From an uncultured Clostridium sp. (lineage in GTDB: Bacteria > Bacillota > Clostridia > Lachnospirales > Lachnospiraceae): a stretch of 19,452 nt of DNA. This document shows, one piece after another, positions 1 to 6,350 of the stretch. Both the position numbers and the translations under genes were made by a program. The notes under the pieces are model-generated. The model was not told where the DNA came from and did not search any database. It saw nothing but the letters and a program-made list of their open reading frames with translations. The stretch spans positions 1 through 19,452 of the forward strand of contig UQTA01000056.1 in assembly GCA_900543885.1 (NCBI GenBank), read 5' to 3'. Position 1 is the stretch's first letter. Every line of letters begins with the position of its first letter.

Positions 1-1
1 T

Positions 2-2293
2 GAAGTAAGAAACTTGTGCGATGGAGTTGTAGTTATTCTTACAGGGCGACCACAGTGTGGCTGTCTGAAGCTCGACGGCAGACCACTCGGAGGTTTCCAG
101 AGCCGTGGAGACAGACCACAGGGCGGTTTCCAGAGCCGTGGAGACAGACCACAGGGCGGTTTCCAGAGCCGTGGAGACAGACCACAGGGCGGTTTCCAGA
201 GCCGTGGAGACAGACCACAGGGTGGTTTCCAGAACCGTGACAGAAACCAGGGCGGTTTTGGCTCACGTTTCGGAGAAGACAAAGATAAGGACAATACCAG
301 CAGAAATGGCAGCAGAGATAACCGCCGTTCTTCTGGAAACAGAGACAGCCGCGTATCTTCCTTTGACAACCCGATCCAGACAAAGCCAAGCAGTACCCGT
401 CAGGCTAACAAAAACGCTCATAAGAATGACCGTTTTGACAAGAGAGACAGAGAAGAAGATGGCAAGAAGAAAGCACCAAAAACAGGAAAGGGAGCTTTCA
501 TCATGCCGCAGCCTAAGAAGGAAGAAGCTAAGGTTGAGGATGTTAAGACCATTACTCTTCCAGAGCGCTTAACCATTAAGGAACTGGCTGATAAGATGAA
601 ATTACAGCCATCTGTTATTGTTAAAAAACTGTTCTTAAAGGGACAGATGGTTACCTTAAACCAGGAGATCGACTACGATCAGGCAGAAGAGATCGCAATG
701 GAATTTGACGTTCTCTGCGAGAAGGAAGAAAAGGTAGACGTAATTGCGGAACTTCTGAAGGAAGACGATGAAAATGAAGCAGATATGGTTTCCAGACCTC
801 CTGTAGTCTGCGTAATGGGTCACGTTGACCATGGTAAAACATCTCTTCTGGATGCGATCCGTCAGACCAACGTAACTGCAAGAGAGGCAGGCGGTATTAC
901 CCAGCATATCGGTGCTTCTGTTATCGAGATCAATGGCAGAAAGATCACTTTCCTTGATACACCTGGACATGAGGCATTTACCGCTATGCGTATGAGAGGT
1001 GCCCAGTCTACAGATATCGCTATCCTGGTAGTAGCTGCAGACGATGGTGTTATGCCGCAGACCGTTGAGGCGATCAATCATGCAAAGGCAGCTGGTGTAG
1101 AGATCATTGTTGCTATCAACAAGATCGATAAACCAAGTGCAAACGTAGACAAGGTAAAACAGGAACTGGCTGAATATGAGCTGATCCCGGAAGATTGGGG
1201 CGGCAGCACTATTTTTGTTCCTGTATCTGCACATACAAAAGAAGGTATCACAGATCTTCTGGAAATGGTACTGTTAACAGCAGATGTGCTTGAATTAAAG
1301 GCAAATCCAAACCGTAAAGGCCGTGGTCTTGTAATCGAGGCTGAGCTGGATAAGGGTAAAGGACCGGTTGCAACTGTACTGGTACAGAAGGGTACATTAA
1401 AGGTTGGCGATACGATCGCTGCAGGTGCATGCTATGGAAAGATCCGTGCTATGATGGATGATAAGGGCCGCAGAGTAAAAGAAGCCGGACCATCCACTCC
1501 TGTAGAAATCTTAGGTTTAAATGATGTTCCTCAGGCTGGTGAAGTATTCGTAGCAACTGAGAATGAAAAAGAGGCAAGAAGCTTTGCAGAAACCTTTATT
1601 TCTGAAGGCAAGAATAAGCTTCTGGAAGATACCAAGGCAAAACTGTCTCTGGATGATCTGTTCAGCCAGATCAAGGCAGGAAATGTTAAGGAACTTCCTC
1701 TGATCATCAAGGCAGATGTTCAGGGATCTGTAGAAGCAGTAAAACAGAGTCTGACCAAGCTGTCTAATGAAGAAGTAGTAGTAAAAGTAATCCACGGTGG
1801 TGTTGGTGCTATCAACGAATCCGATGTTTCTCTGGCTTCTGCTTCTAATGCGATCATCATCGGCTTTAATGTGCGCCCTGATGCAACTGCAAAATCCATT
1901 GCAGAGCGTGAGAAAGTAGATGTACGTCTGTATAAGGTTATCTATCAGGCGATCGAAGATGTAGAAGCTGCTATGAAGGGTATGCTGGATCCTGTATTCG
2001 AGGAGAAGGTGATCGGTCATGCAGTGATCCGCCAGCTGTTTAAGGCTTCTGGTGTTGGTACCATTGCTGGTTCTTATGTACTGGACGGCAAGTTCCAGAG
2101 AGGCTGCAGCTGCCGTATTACAAGAGAAGGCGAGCAGATCTACGAGGGACCTCTGGCTTCCTTAAAACGTTTTAAAGATGATGTTAAGGAAGTTGCTGCC
2201 GGATATGAGTGCGGTCTTGTATTTGAGAAATTTAATGATCTTAAAGAAGATGACCAGATCGAAGCATATATGATGGTAGAGGTTCCAAGATAG
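2..2293 (+). CDS. infB: Translation initiation factor IF-2 (5' end missing)
   Basis: IF-2 is the GTPase that places initiator tRNA on the 30S subunit and promotes subunit joining. The frame is open to the left edge, so the true start lies outside the window; a TTG at 14 is only an internal codon. Visible parts in order: a low-complexity Gly/Arg/Gln linker with an 11-residue repeat (44-241), a basic charged stretch, the IF2-N module beginning LTIKELADKM (about 570-715), then the G domain with GHVDHGKTS (from 818), GITQHIGA, DTPGHEAF (near 956), NKID (1118-1129) and SAH, followed by the beta-barrel and C-terminal domains. The gene ends in TAG and is followed 46 nt later by rbfA, the usual order. 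Identity is certain. The odd part is the first ~25 codons (EVRNLCDGVVVILT and the next unit), which contain cysteines and hydrophobics unlike an IF-2 linker. Confidence 0.97.
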   Translation, partial: EVRNLCDGVVVILTGRPQCGCLKLDGRPLGGFQSRGDRPQGGFQSRGDRPQGGFQSRGDRPQGGFQSRGDRPQGGFQNRDRNQGGFGSRFGEDKDKDNTSRNGSRDNRRSSGNRDSRVSSFDNPIQTKPSSTRQANKNAHKNDRFDKRDREEDGKKKAPKTGKGAFIMPQPKKEEAKVEDVKTITLPERLTIKELADKMKLQPSVIVKKLFLKGQMVTLNQEIDYDQAEEIAMEFDVLCEKEEKVDVIAELLKEDDENEADMVSRPPVVCVMGHVDHGKTSLLDAIRQTNVTAREAGGITQHIGASVIEINGRKITFLDTPGHEAFTAMRMRGAQSTDIAILVVAADDGVMPQTVEAINHAKAAGVEIIVAINKIDKPSANVDKVKQELAEYELIPEDWGGSTIFVPVSAHTKEGITDLLEMVLLTADVLELKANPNRKGRGLVIEAELDKGKGPVATVLVQKGTLKVGDTIAAGACYGKIRAMMDDKGRRVKEAGPSTPVEILGLNDVPQAGEVFVATENEKEARSFAETFISEGKNKLLEDTKAKLSLDDLFSQIKAGNVKELPLIIKADVQGSVEAVKQSLTKLSNEEVVVKVIHGGVGAINESDVSLASASNAIIIGFNVRPDATAKSIAEREKVDVRLYKVIYQAIEDVEAAMKGMLDPVFEEKVIGHAVIRQLFKASGVGTIAGSYVLDGKFQRGCSCRITREGEQIYEGPLASLKRFKDDVKEVAAGYECGLVFEKFNDLKEDDQIEAYMMVEVPR
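44..241 (+). repeat. 33-bp in-frame tandem repeat in infB (6 units)
   Basis: Six consecutive 33-nt units encode an 11-residue motif. Units at 110-142, 143-175 and 176-208 are identical and read DRPQGGFQSRG. Unit 209-241 reads DRPQGGFQNRD, unit 77-109 GRPLGGFQSRG, and unit 44-76 is heavily degraded (GRPQCGCLKLD) but keeps the 33-nt phase and the RPQ start. A half-like unit (RNQGGFGSRF) follows 241. Because the repeat lacks stops in several frames, spurious ORFs appear on both strands here. Repeats like this change copy number by slippage; the encoded IF-2 linker is poorly conserved in the family. Confidence 0.93.
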
Positions 2294-2339
2294 ACTACTG
2301 AACAGAAAAGTTTAGTTTTTTTGAAAGAAAGGGATCATA

Positions 2340-2720
2340 ATGCGTAAAAACAGCATTAAAAATACAAGGATCAATATGGAGGTTCAGAGGGAACTGAGTC
2401 AGATCATCCGTTCTGAGATCAAGGACCCCAGGATCCATCCGCTGACCAGTGTTGTAGCCGTAGAAGTAACTCCGGATCTGAAATACTGTAAGGCATATAT
2501 CAGCGTGTTAGGTGATGAAGAAGCTGGTAAGGCAACGATCGAGGGACTGCGCAGCGCAGCTTCCTTCGTGCGCCGGGAGCTGGCTCACAGAGTAAATTTA
2601 CGTAACACTCCTGAAATTAAATTTATACTGGATCAGTCCATTGAATATGGTGTAAACATGTCAAAACTGATCGATGAAGTGACAAAAGATCTTCATGATG
2701 AGGAGGAGGGACTGGAATGA
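2340..2720 (+). CDS. rbfA: 30S ribosome-binding factor A
   Basis: RbfA is a small KH-fold protein that binds immature 30S subunits and assists 16S rRNA 5'-end processing and late assembly. The 126-residue product has typical RbfA length and carries the family signatures near the N-terminus (VQRELSQIIRSEIKDPR), VTPDLKYCKAYISVLG in the middle, and a C-terminal LAHRVNLRNTPEIKFILDQS segment. The ATG at 2340 is preceded by GAAAGAAAGGGA, a plausible ribosome site. The gene follows infB by 46 nt without a terminator and overlaps nrnA by 4 nt (ATGA), so it belongs to the same operon. Infer translational coupling to nrnA. Confidence 0.95.
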   Translation: MRKNSIKNTRINMEVQRELSQIIRSEIKDPRIHPLTSVVAVEVTPDLKYCKAYISVLGDEEAGKATIEGLRSAASFVRRELAHRVNLRNTPEIKFILDQSIEYGVNMSKLIDEVTKDLHDEEEGLE

Positions 2721-3685
2721 CGGTTCTTGAACAGGCGTTAGAAGGAACAAAGTCTGTAGCGATTTTGGGCCACGTAAGGCCGGACGGCGATTGCCTCGGC
2801 TCTACTCTGGGTCTGTATAATTATCTTCTTGCTTCTTATCCAGATGTGCAGGCAGCTGTATATCTGGAGGAAGCTTCCTCAAAATTTGCCTACTTAAAGG
2901 GTTATGATGAGATCCATCATGAAACAGATGACAAAGAATATGAACTTTGCATCTGTCTTGACAGCAGTGATGAAGAACGTCTGGGCGAATTTAATGTGTA
3001 TTTGAAGCGGGCGAAAAAAAGCCTTTGTATCGATCATCACATAACCAATACCCGTTACTGCCAGATTAATTTAGTGGCAGCAGATGCAAGTTCCGCCAGT
3101 GAAGTCCTGTTTGAGCAGTTAAATCAGGACAGTGTTGATAAAAACACAGCGGAATGCCTGTATACAGGACTGATCCATGATACAGGCGTATTTAAATATT
3201 CCTGTACTTCTGCAAGGACGATGGAAATTGCTGGTTTCCTTATGGAAAAAGGCATTGACTTTGGAAGCATTATTGACAACAGTTTCTATAGAAAAACCTA
3301 TGTGCAGAACCAGATCATGGGAAGAGCATTGCTTGAAAGTATTACTTTTTTTGACGGAAAGGCCATTTTCAGTGCATTGCGTCAGTCTGATCTGGACTTT
3401 TACGGTGTAACAGGAAAAGACCTTGACGGTATTATCGATCAGCTGCGTCTTACAGATGGGGTTGAAGTTGCTATTTTTCTATATGAAACAGGACCTCAGC
3501 AGTACAAAGTGAGCCTGCGTTCCCAGAAAATTGTAGATGTAAGTCAGGTTGCTGTTTATTTTGGCGGCGGTGGTCATGTCCGCGCAGCAGGCTGTACCAT
3601 GTCTGGAAGTATTCATGATGTGATCAATAATCTATCCCTTCATATTGCCAAGCAGTTAGATGCCAGGGCAGCCGGGGAGGTTTAA
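2717..3685 (+). CDS. nrnA: DHH/DHHA1 phosphoesterase, NrnA-like (oligoribonuclease / pAp phosphatase)
   Basis: This 322-residue protein belongs to the DHH phosphoesterase superfamily. Metal-binding motifs are visible in order: GHVRPDGDCLGS near residues 18-29, LDSSDEERLG near 86, IDHHITNTRY (the DHH motif) near 110, and GLIHDTGVFKY near 150; the DHHA1 substrate-binding domain ends in GGGGHVRAAGC near residue 290. Family members such as Bacillus NrnA degrade 2-5 nt RNA and dephosphorylate 3'-phosphoadenosine 5'-phosphate. All metal-binding Asp/His residues look intact, so activity is expected. The ATG overlaps the rbfA stop (ATGA) with AGGAGGAGGG just upstream, and the stop codon abuts the truB start. 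The exact substrate is inferred from family and location. Confidence 0.9.
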   Translation: MTVLEQALEGTKSVAILGHVRPDGDCLGSTLGLYNYLLASYPDVQAAVYLEEASSKFAYLKGYDEIHHETDDKEYELCICLDSSDEERLGEFNVYLKRAKKSLCIDHHITNTRYCQINLVAADASSASEVLFEQLNQDSVDKNTAECLYTGLIHDTGVFKYSCTSARTMEIAGFLMEKGIDFGSIIDNSFYRKTYVQNQIMGRALLESITFFDGKAIFSALRQSDLDFYGVTGKDLDGIIDQLRLTDGVEVAIFLYETGPQQYKVSLRSQKIVDVSQVAVYFGGGGHVRAAGCTMSGSIHDVINNLSLHIAKQLDARAAGEV

Positions 3686-4618
3686 ATGTATCACGGAATC
3701 ATTAATGTGTATAAAGAGCCGGGCTATACATCCCATGATGTTGTAGCCCGGCTTCGAGGGATTTTAAGACAGAAAAAGATCGGCCATACAGGAACACTTG
3801 ATCCGGCGGCTCAGGGTGTTCTTCCGGTGTGTCTGGGAAATGGAACAAGACTTTGTGATATGCTCACAGACCGGTCAAAGACTTATGAAGCAGTGCTGCT
3901 TTTAGGACAGACAACAGATACTCAGGATACTACGGGAACAGTACTTACAGAGAATCATGAAAAGGCACTGGAACTGGATGAAGAAAAAGTGCGTCAGGTG
4001 ATCCTGGGATTTAAGGGAGATTACGATCAGATTCCGCCTATGTATTCTGCTTTAAAAATCGATGGAAAAAAGCTTTGTGATCTTGCCAGAGCAGGAAAAG
4101 AAGTGGAACGTAAGGCGAGAAGAGTCCAGATTTTAGACATTTCTGTAGAAAAAATAGAACTGCCAAGAGTCTGGATGACAGTCAGCTGCTCCAAGGGAAC
4201 TTATATACGTACTCTATGTGAGGACATTGGAGCTAAATTAGGGACGGGGGGATGTATGGAATCTCTTTTGCGTACCCGGGTGGATCGTTTCCAGGTAAAA
4301 GACAGCCTGAAGCTGGATGAGATCGAAGTTTTAAGAGATGAAGGAAAAATCGGAGAGCATATCTGCTCACTGGAAGATGCTTTAGGAAGCTATCTGCCTG
4401 TATACACGACTACAGAAGGGGACAAGGCGTTAAAAAACGGCAATCCCTGTTTTAAACAGCAGCTGGATCTGGAAAAAAGTACATCTTTAGAAAACAGACA
4501 GAGCGGGGACAGATACCGTATGTACAACAGCCAGGGGATTTTTATGGGAGTGTATGAATACCAGGAAGAAAAGCAATGGTGGAAGCCCTGGAAAATGTTT
4601 ATGCCGGATGGAGAATGA
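3686..4618 (+). CDS. truB: tRNA pseudouridine-55 synthase
   Basis: TruB isomerises U55 in the T-loop of tRNAs to pseudouridine. The 310-residue product starts INVYKEPGYTSHDVV and has the catalytic motif GHTGTLDP with the nucleophilic Asp at residue 39, followed by AAQGVLPVCLG. YSALKIDGKKLCDLARAGKE and the later GTYIRTLCEDIG segment are also typical. The ATG directly abuts the nrnA TAA, with GGGGAGG 5 nt upstream, so translation is probably coupled. The stop overlaps a potential ribF start (ATGA at 4615-4618). Pairing of truB and ribF is standard in Firmicutes. Confidence 0.96.
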   Translation: MYHGIINVYKEPGYTSHDVVARLRGILRQKKIGHTGTLDPAAQGVLPVCLGNGTRLCDMLTDRSKTYEAVLLLGQTTDTQDTTGTVLTENHEKALELDEEKVRQVILGFKGDYDQIPPMYSALKIDGKKLCDLARAGKEVERKARRVQILDISVEKIELPRVWMTVSCSKGTYIRTLCEDIGAKLGTGGCMESLLRTRVDRFQVKDSLKLDEIEVLRDEGKIGEHICSLEDALGSYLPVYTTTEGDKALKNGNPCFKQQLDLEKSTSLENRQSGDRYRMYNSQGIFMGVYEYQEEKQWWKPWKMFMPDGE

Positions 4619-4623
4619 AACGA

Positions 4624-5586
4624 ATGAGATACATAGCAGATACAGTGGATTTTGAATTGGAAGAGCCTACAGTTGTAACTCTTGGAAAATTTGATGGAAG
4701 ACACCGAGGACATCAGAAACTTCTTCGGAAAATGGAAGAAGTAAAAGAGACTCTGGGATATGCAACCGCCATTTTTACCTTCAGTACTGCCCCTCTTACA
4801 CTTGTAACAGGGGAAACTGCCACTGTGATCACTACCAGTGAAGAACGTCGGCATAATATGGAAAAAATGGGGATCGATTACCTGGTGGAATATCCTTTTA
4901 CAGATGATGTTCGCAAAATGGATCCAACAGTTTTTGTAAAGGATATCCTGGTAAAGCGGATGAAAGCAAAGGCAATGGTGGTAGGTCCGGACTGCAGCTT
5001 TGGCTATAAAGGCGCCGGTAATGCAGAACTTTTGGAAGCCCTGAGCGGGGAACTGGGATTTCAGCTTTTTGTGATCGAAAAAGAAAAGGATCACAGAAGA
5101 GATATCAGCAGTACCTATATTAGAGAAGAGCTGGCATTGGGAAATGTGGCAAAAGCAAATGAACTGTTGGGCGAACCATATGCCATACACGGTGTTGTAG
5201 TTCATGGCAATCATATCGGGGGTCCAAGACTGGGATTTCCTACTGCCAATATCATTCCTCCGGCTAATAAGCGGCTGCCAAAATTTGGAGTTTATGTATC
5301 CAGAGTCCTTGCAGAGGGGAAATATTATAAGGGAGTCACCAATATCGGCAGGAAACCTACCATAAATGGGGATAACCCTGTTGGAGTGGAAACCTTTATC
5401 TTTGATTTTAACGGTGATATCTATGGGAAAATGATCGAGGTCCAGCTTTTGGAGTTTGACAGGGGAGAACAGAAGTTTTCTTCTCTGGAAGAGCTGAAAG
5501 AGCGGATCGAGAAGGATAAAGAATTTGCTCTTGAGTATTTTAGTACAGTTCAGCCTTGCGAAGATTTAGAGTCAAAAGTACGTTGA
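4624..5586 (+). CDS. ribF: Bifunctional riboflavin kinase / FAD synthetase, C-terminus altered by an inserted element
   Basis: RibF phosphorylates riboflavin to FMN and adenylates FMN to FAD. The N-terminal nucleotidyltransferase half has LGKFDGRHRGHQ, GPDCSFGYKGAGN and ISSTYIREEL. The C-terminal flavokinase half has GGPRLGFPTANI, GVTNIGRKPTING and VETFIFDFNGDIYG. I prefer the ATG at 4624 (MRYIADTVDF) because GGAGA lies 9 nt upstream and family members start this way. ATGs at 4615 (overlapping the truB stop) and 4576 are in frame and possible. Length is 320 residues from 4624, near the family norm. The final residues after ALEYF (STVQPCEDLESKVR) come from the element at 5543-5691, which also supplies the stop codon. 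The catalytic domains are intact, so function is probably kept. Confidence 0.93.
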   Translation: MRYIADTVDFELEEPTVVTLGKFDGRHRGHQKLLRKMEEVKETLGYATAIFTFSTAPLTLVTGETATVITTSEERRHNMEKMGIDYLVEYPFTDDVRKMDPTVFVKDILVKRMKAKAMVVGPDCSFGYKGAGNAELLEALSGELGFQLFVIEKEKDHRRDISSTYIREELALGNVAKANELLGEPYAIHGVVVHGNHIGGPRLGFPTANIIPPANKRLPKFGVYVSRVLAEGKYYKGVTNIGRKPTINGDNPVGVETFIFDFNGDIYGKMIEVQLLEFDRGEQKFSSLEELKERIEKDKEFALEYFSTVQPCEDLESKVR

Positions 5587-5691
5587 AAACTTGTTTTCAT
5601 AAGTGCTTTTGGCGCTAAATCTTCATAAGGCAGACGCCCAAAGCTTCTTGTCCGCTGCAAGCGGGCAAGAAGATGTAAGGCTGAACTGTAT
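5543..5691. mobile_element. MITE-like element, 149 bp, 14-bp terminal inverted repeats, 9-bp flanking direct repeat
   Basis: Perfect 14-bp terminal inverted repeats lie at 5544-5557 (TACAGTTCAGCCTT) and 5677-5690. The element is flanked exactly by AGTATTTTA at 5534-5542 and again at 5692-5700, a likely 9-bp target duplication. The interior is highly self-complementary: 5553-5631 folds into a long imperfect hairpin (more than 30 bp, loop near 5590-5593), and 5644-5655/5661-5672 form a second 12-bp hairpin with loop TGCAA. No transposase is encoded, so it would be non-autonomous. It overlaps the last ribF codons. Removing the element plus one direct-repeat copy rejoins ribF as EYFKENPLYNPDKI and a stop at 5733-5735, which supports insertion into an intact gene. 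The transposase family is unknown. Confidence 0.75.
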
Positions 5692-5712
5692 AGTATTTTA
5701 AGGAAAATCCCC

Positions 5713-5741
5713 TTTACAACCCGGATAAAATATGATACAGT
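5713..5741 (+). promoter_or_regulatory. Candidate promoter for rpsO
   Basis: TTTACA at 5713-5718 is followed after 17 nt by TACAGT at 5736-5741, itself preceded by TGA, giving an extended -10. It lies about 100 nt upstream of rpsO and just downstream of the inserted element, so rpsO would still have a promoter if the element blocks read-through from ribF. The -10 matches the consensus at only four of six positions. Confidence 0.45.
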
Positions 5742-5838
5742 AACCAAGTATGAAAAACGCCGAAGCCCCGTTGCCTGGTGACTCCAGCCGGCAGCCTGGT
5801 TTAAGGTGAGAAATTAATTTATTTTAGGAGGAATTACC
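5742..5838 (+). promoter_or_regulatory. rpsO 5' leader, possibly autoregulatory
   Basis: This is the ~97-nt stretch between the candidate promoter and the rpsO start. It contains a GC-rich block (5759-5800) in which TGCCTGG (5772-5778) can pair with CCA and GGCA (5784-5792), and the AGGAGG ribosome site at 5826-5831. Ribosomal protein S15 represses its own mRNA through leader structures in many bacteria. I see a structured leader but cannot confirm the known S15-binding junction by eye. Confidence 0.3.
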
Positions 5839-6105
5839 ATGATTTCAAAGGAAAAGAAAGCAGAGATTATTGCACAGTACGGACGTAAAGCAGGAGATAC
5901 CGGTTCACCAGAAGTTCAGATTGCTATCCTTACAGAGAGAATTACTGAACTGACCGCACATCTTCAGCAGAATCCAAAGGATCATCACTCCAGAAGAGGA
6001 CTTCTGATGATGGTTGGACACAGAAGAGGACTTCTTGATTACCTGAAGAAGACAGATCTGGAAGGCTATCGTGTACTGATCGAAAAGCTGGGAATCAGAA
6101 AGTAA
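5839..6105 (+). CDS. rpsO: 30S ribosomal protein S15
   Basis: S15 is a primary 16S rRNA-binding protein that nucleates assembly of the 30S platform by binding the three-way junction of helices 20-22. The 88-residue product has standard length and the conserved core GDTGSPEVQIAILTERI, then HHSRRGLLMMVGHRRGLLDYL and a C-terminal LIEKLGIRK. The ATG has AGGAGG 7 nt upstream. It is the gene normally found just before pnp. The spacers on both sides are structured and offer sites for autoregulation and mRNA processing. Confidence 0.98.
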   Translation: MISKEKKAEIIAQYGRKAGDTGSPEVQIAILTERITELTAHLQQNPKDHHSRRGLLMMVGHRRGLLDYLKKTDLEGYRVLIEKLGIRK

Positions 6106-6107
6106 TT

Positions 6108-6156
6108 ATGAAAGTGTTGTTAAGTGCTTTCGTGGCACGGAACAACTGACTTTCAT
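6108..6156 (+). other. 49-nt hairpin directly after rpsO
   Basis: Starting 2 nt after the rpsO stop, ATGAAAGT (6108-6115) pairs with ACTTTCAT (6149-6156), GTTGTT (6116-6121) with AACAAC (6141-6146) and GTGC (6124-6127) with GCAC (6135-6138), with a 2-nt bulge at 6147-6148. There is no U-run, so it is not a standard terminator. It could protect the rpsO 3' end or be a processing site in an rpsO-pnp transcript. Confidence 0.7.
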
Positions 6157-6198
6157 TCATGCTAGGGTGGAGGTTACTCCACCCTATATTTGCATGAA
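6156..6198 (+). other. Strong hairpin in the rpsO-pnp spacer
   Basis: TAGGGTGGAG (6163-6172) and CTCCACCCTA (6177-6186) form a perfect 10-bp stem with a GTTA loop. It is extended by TTCATGC (6156-6162) pairing with GCATGAA (6192-6198), with a 5-nt bulge on the 3' side. It lacks a U-run after the stem. Together with the preceding hairpin it makes this spacer almost fully structured. Confidence 0.7.
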
Positions 6199-6228
6199 GA
6201 CAGGCGCAAAAGGAATACTCCGGGACCG

Positions 6229-6282
6229 CTGATGTGTCCCAAACTGCAGGTTTGGGATAGATCAGTAGTTTCGGCGTTTTTT
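6229..6282 (+). promoter_or_regulatory. Hairpin followed by a T6 run upstream of pnp (attenuator-like)
   Basis: TCCCAAAC (6237-6244) pairs with GTTTGGGA (6250-6257), and CTGAT (6229-6233) with ATCAG (6261-6265). A T6 tract follows at 6277-6282, 11 nt beyond the stem. Further pairing of CAGG and GCAAAA (about 6201-6210) with TTTTGC and CCTG (about 6279-6288) would enclose the whole region. The layout suggests a possible attenuator in the pnp leader, but the gap between stem and T-run makes termination uncertain. Confidence 0.4.
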
Positions 6283-6350
6283 GCCCTGTGAAAAAAGTTA
6301 TATGTTACAGAAGGTTACATGTTACATTAAAAGAGAAAAGGAGACACCCT

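Noticed and set aside
44..241. CRISPR-like array
   Set aside because: The units are directly adjacent without spacers and encode an in-frame protein repeat.
39..572. Extra open frames on both strands over the infB repeat, encoding repetitive peptides
   Set aside because: The 33-bp repeat simply lacks stop codons in several frames. These frames have no ribosome sites and overlap a certain infB.
4390..5214. Long antisense open frame opposite truB/ribF
   Set aside because: It overlaps two well-supported genes, has no recognisable domain and no ribosome site.
5543..5700. Reading the ribF-rpsO inverted repeats as a plain intrinsic terminator
   Set aside because: No stem ends directly in a T-run. 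The perfect terminal repeats and exact 9-bp flanking duplication fit a mobile element better, although the hairpins could still affect transcription.
6288..6350. N-terminal extension of PNPase from GTG 6288
   Set aside because: The added residues are unlike PNPase, and the ATG at 6351 has a strong ribosome site at the right distance and the family's normal start.
6106..6350. Riboswitch or T-box leader for pnp
   Set aside because: No T-box sequence or known riboswitch core was recognised; only stem-loops are visible.
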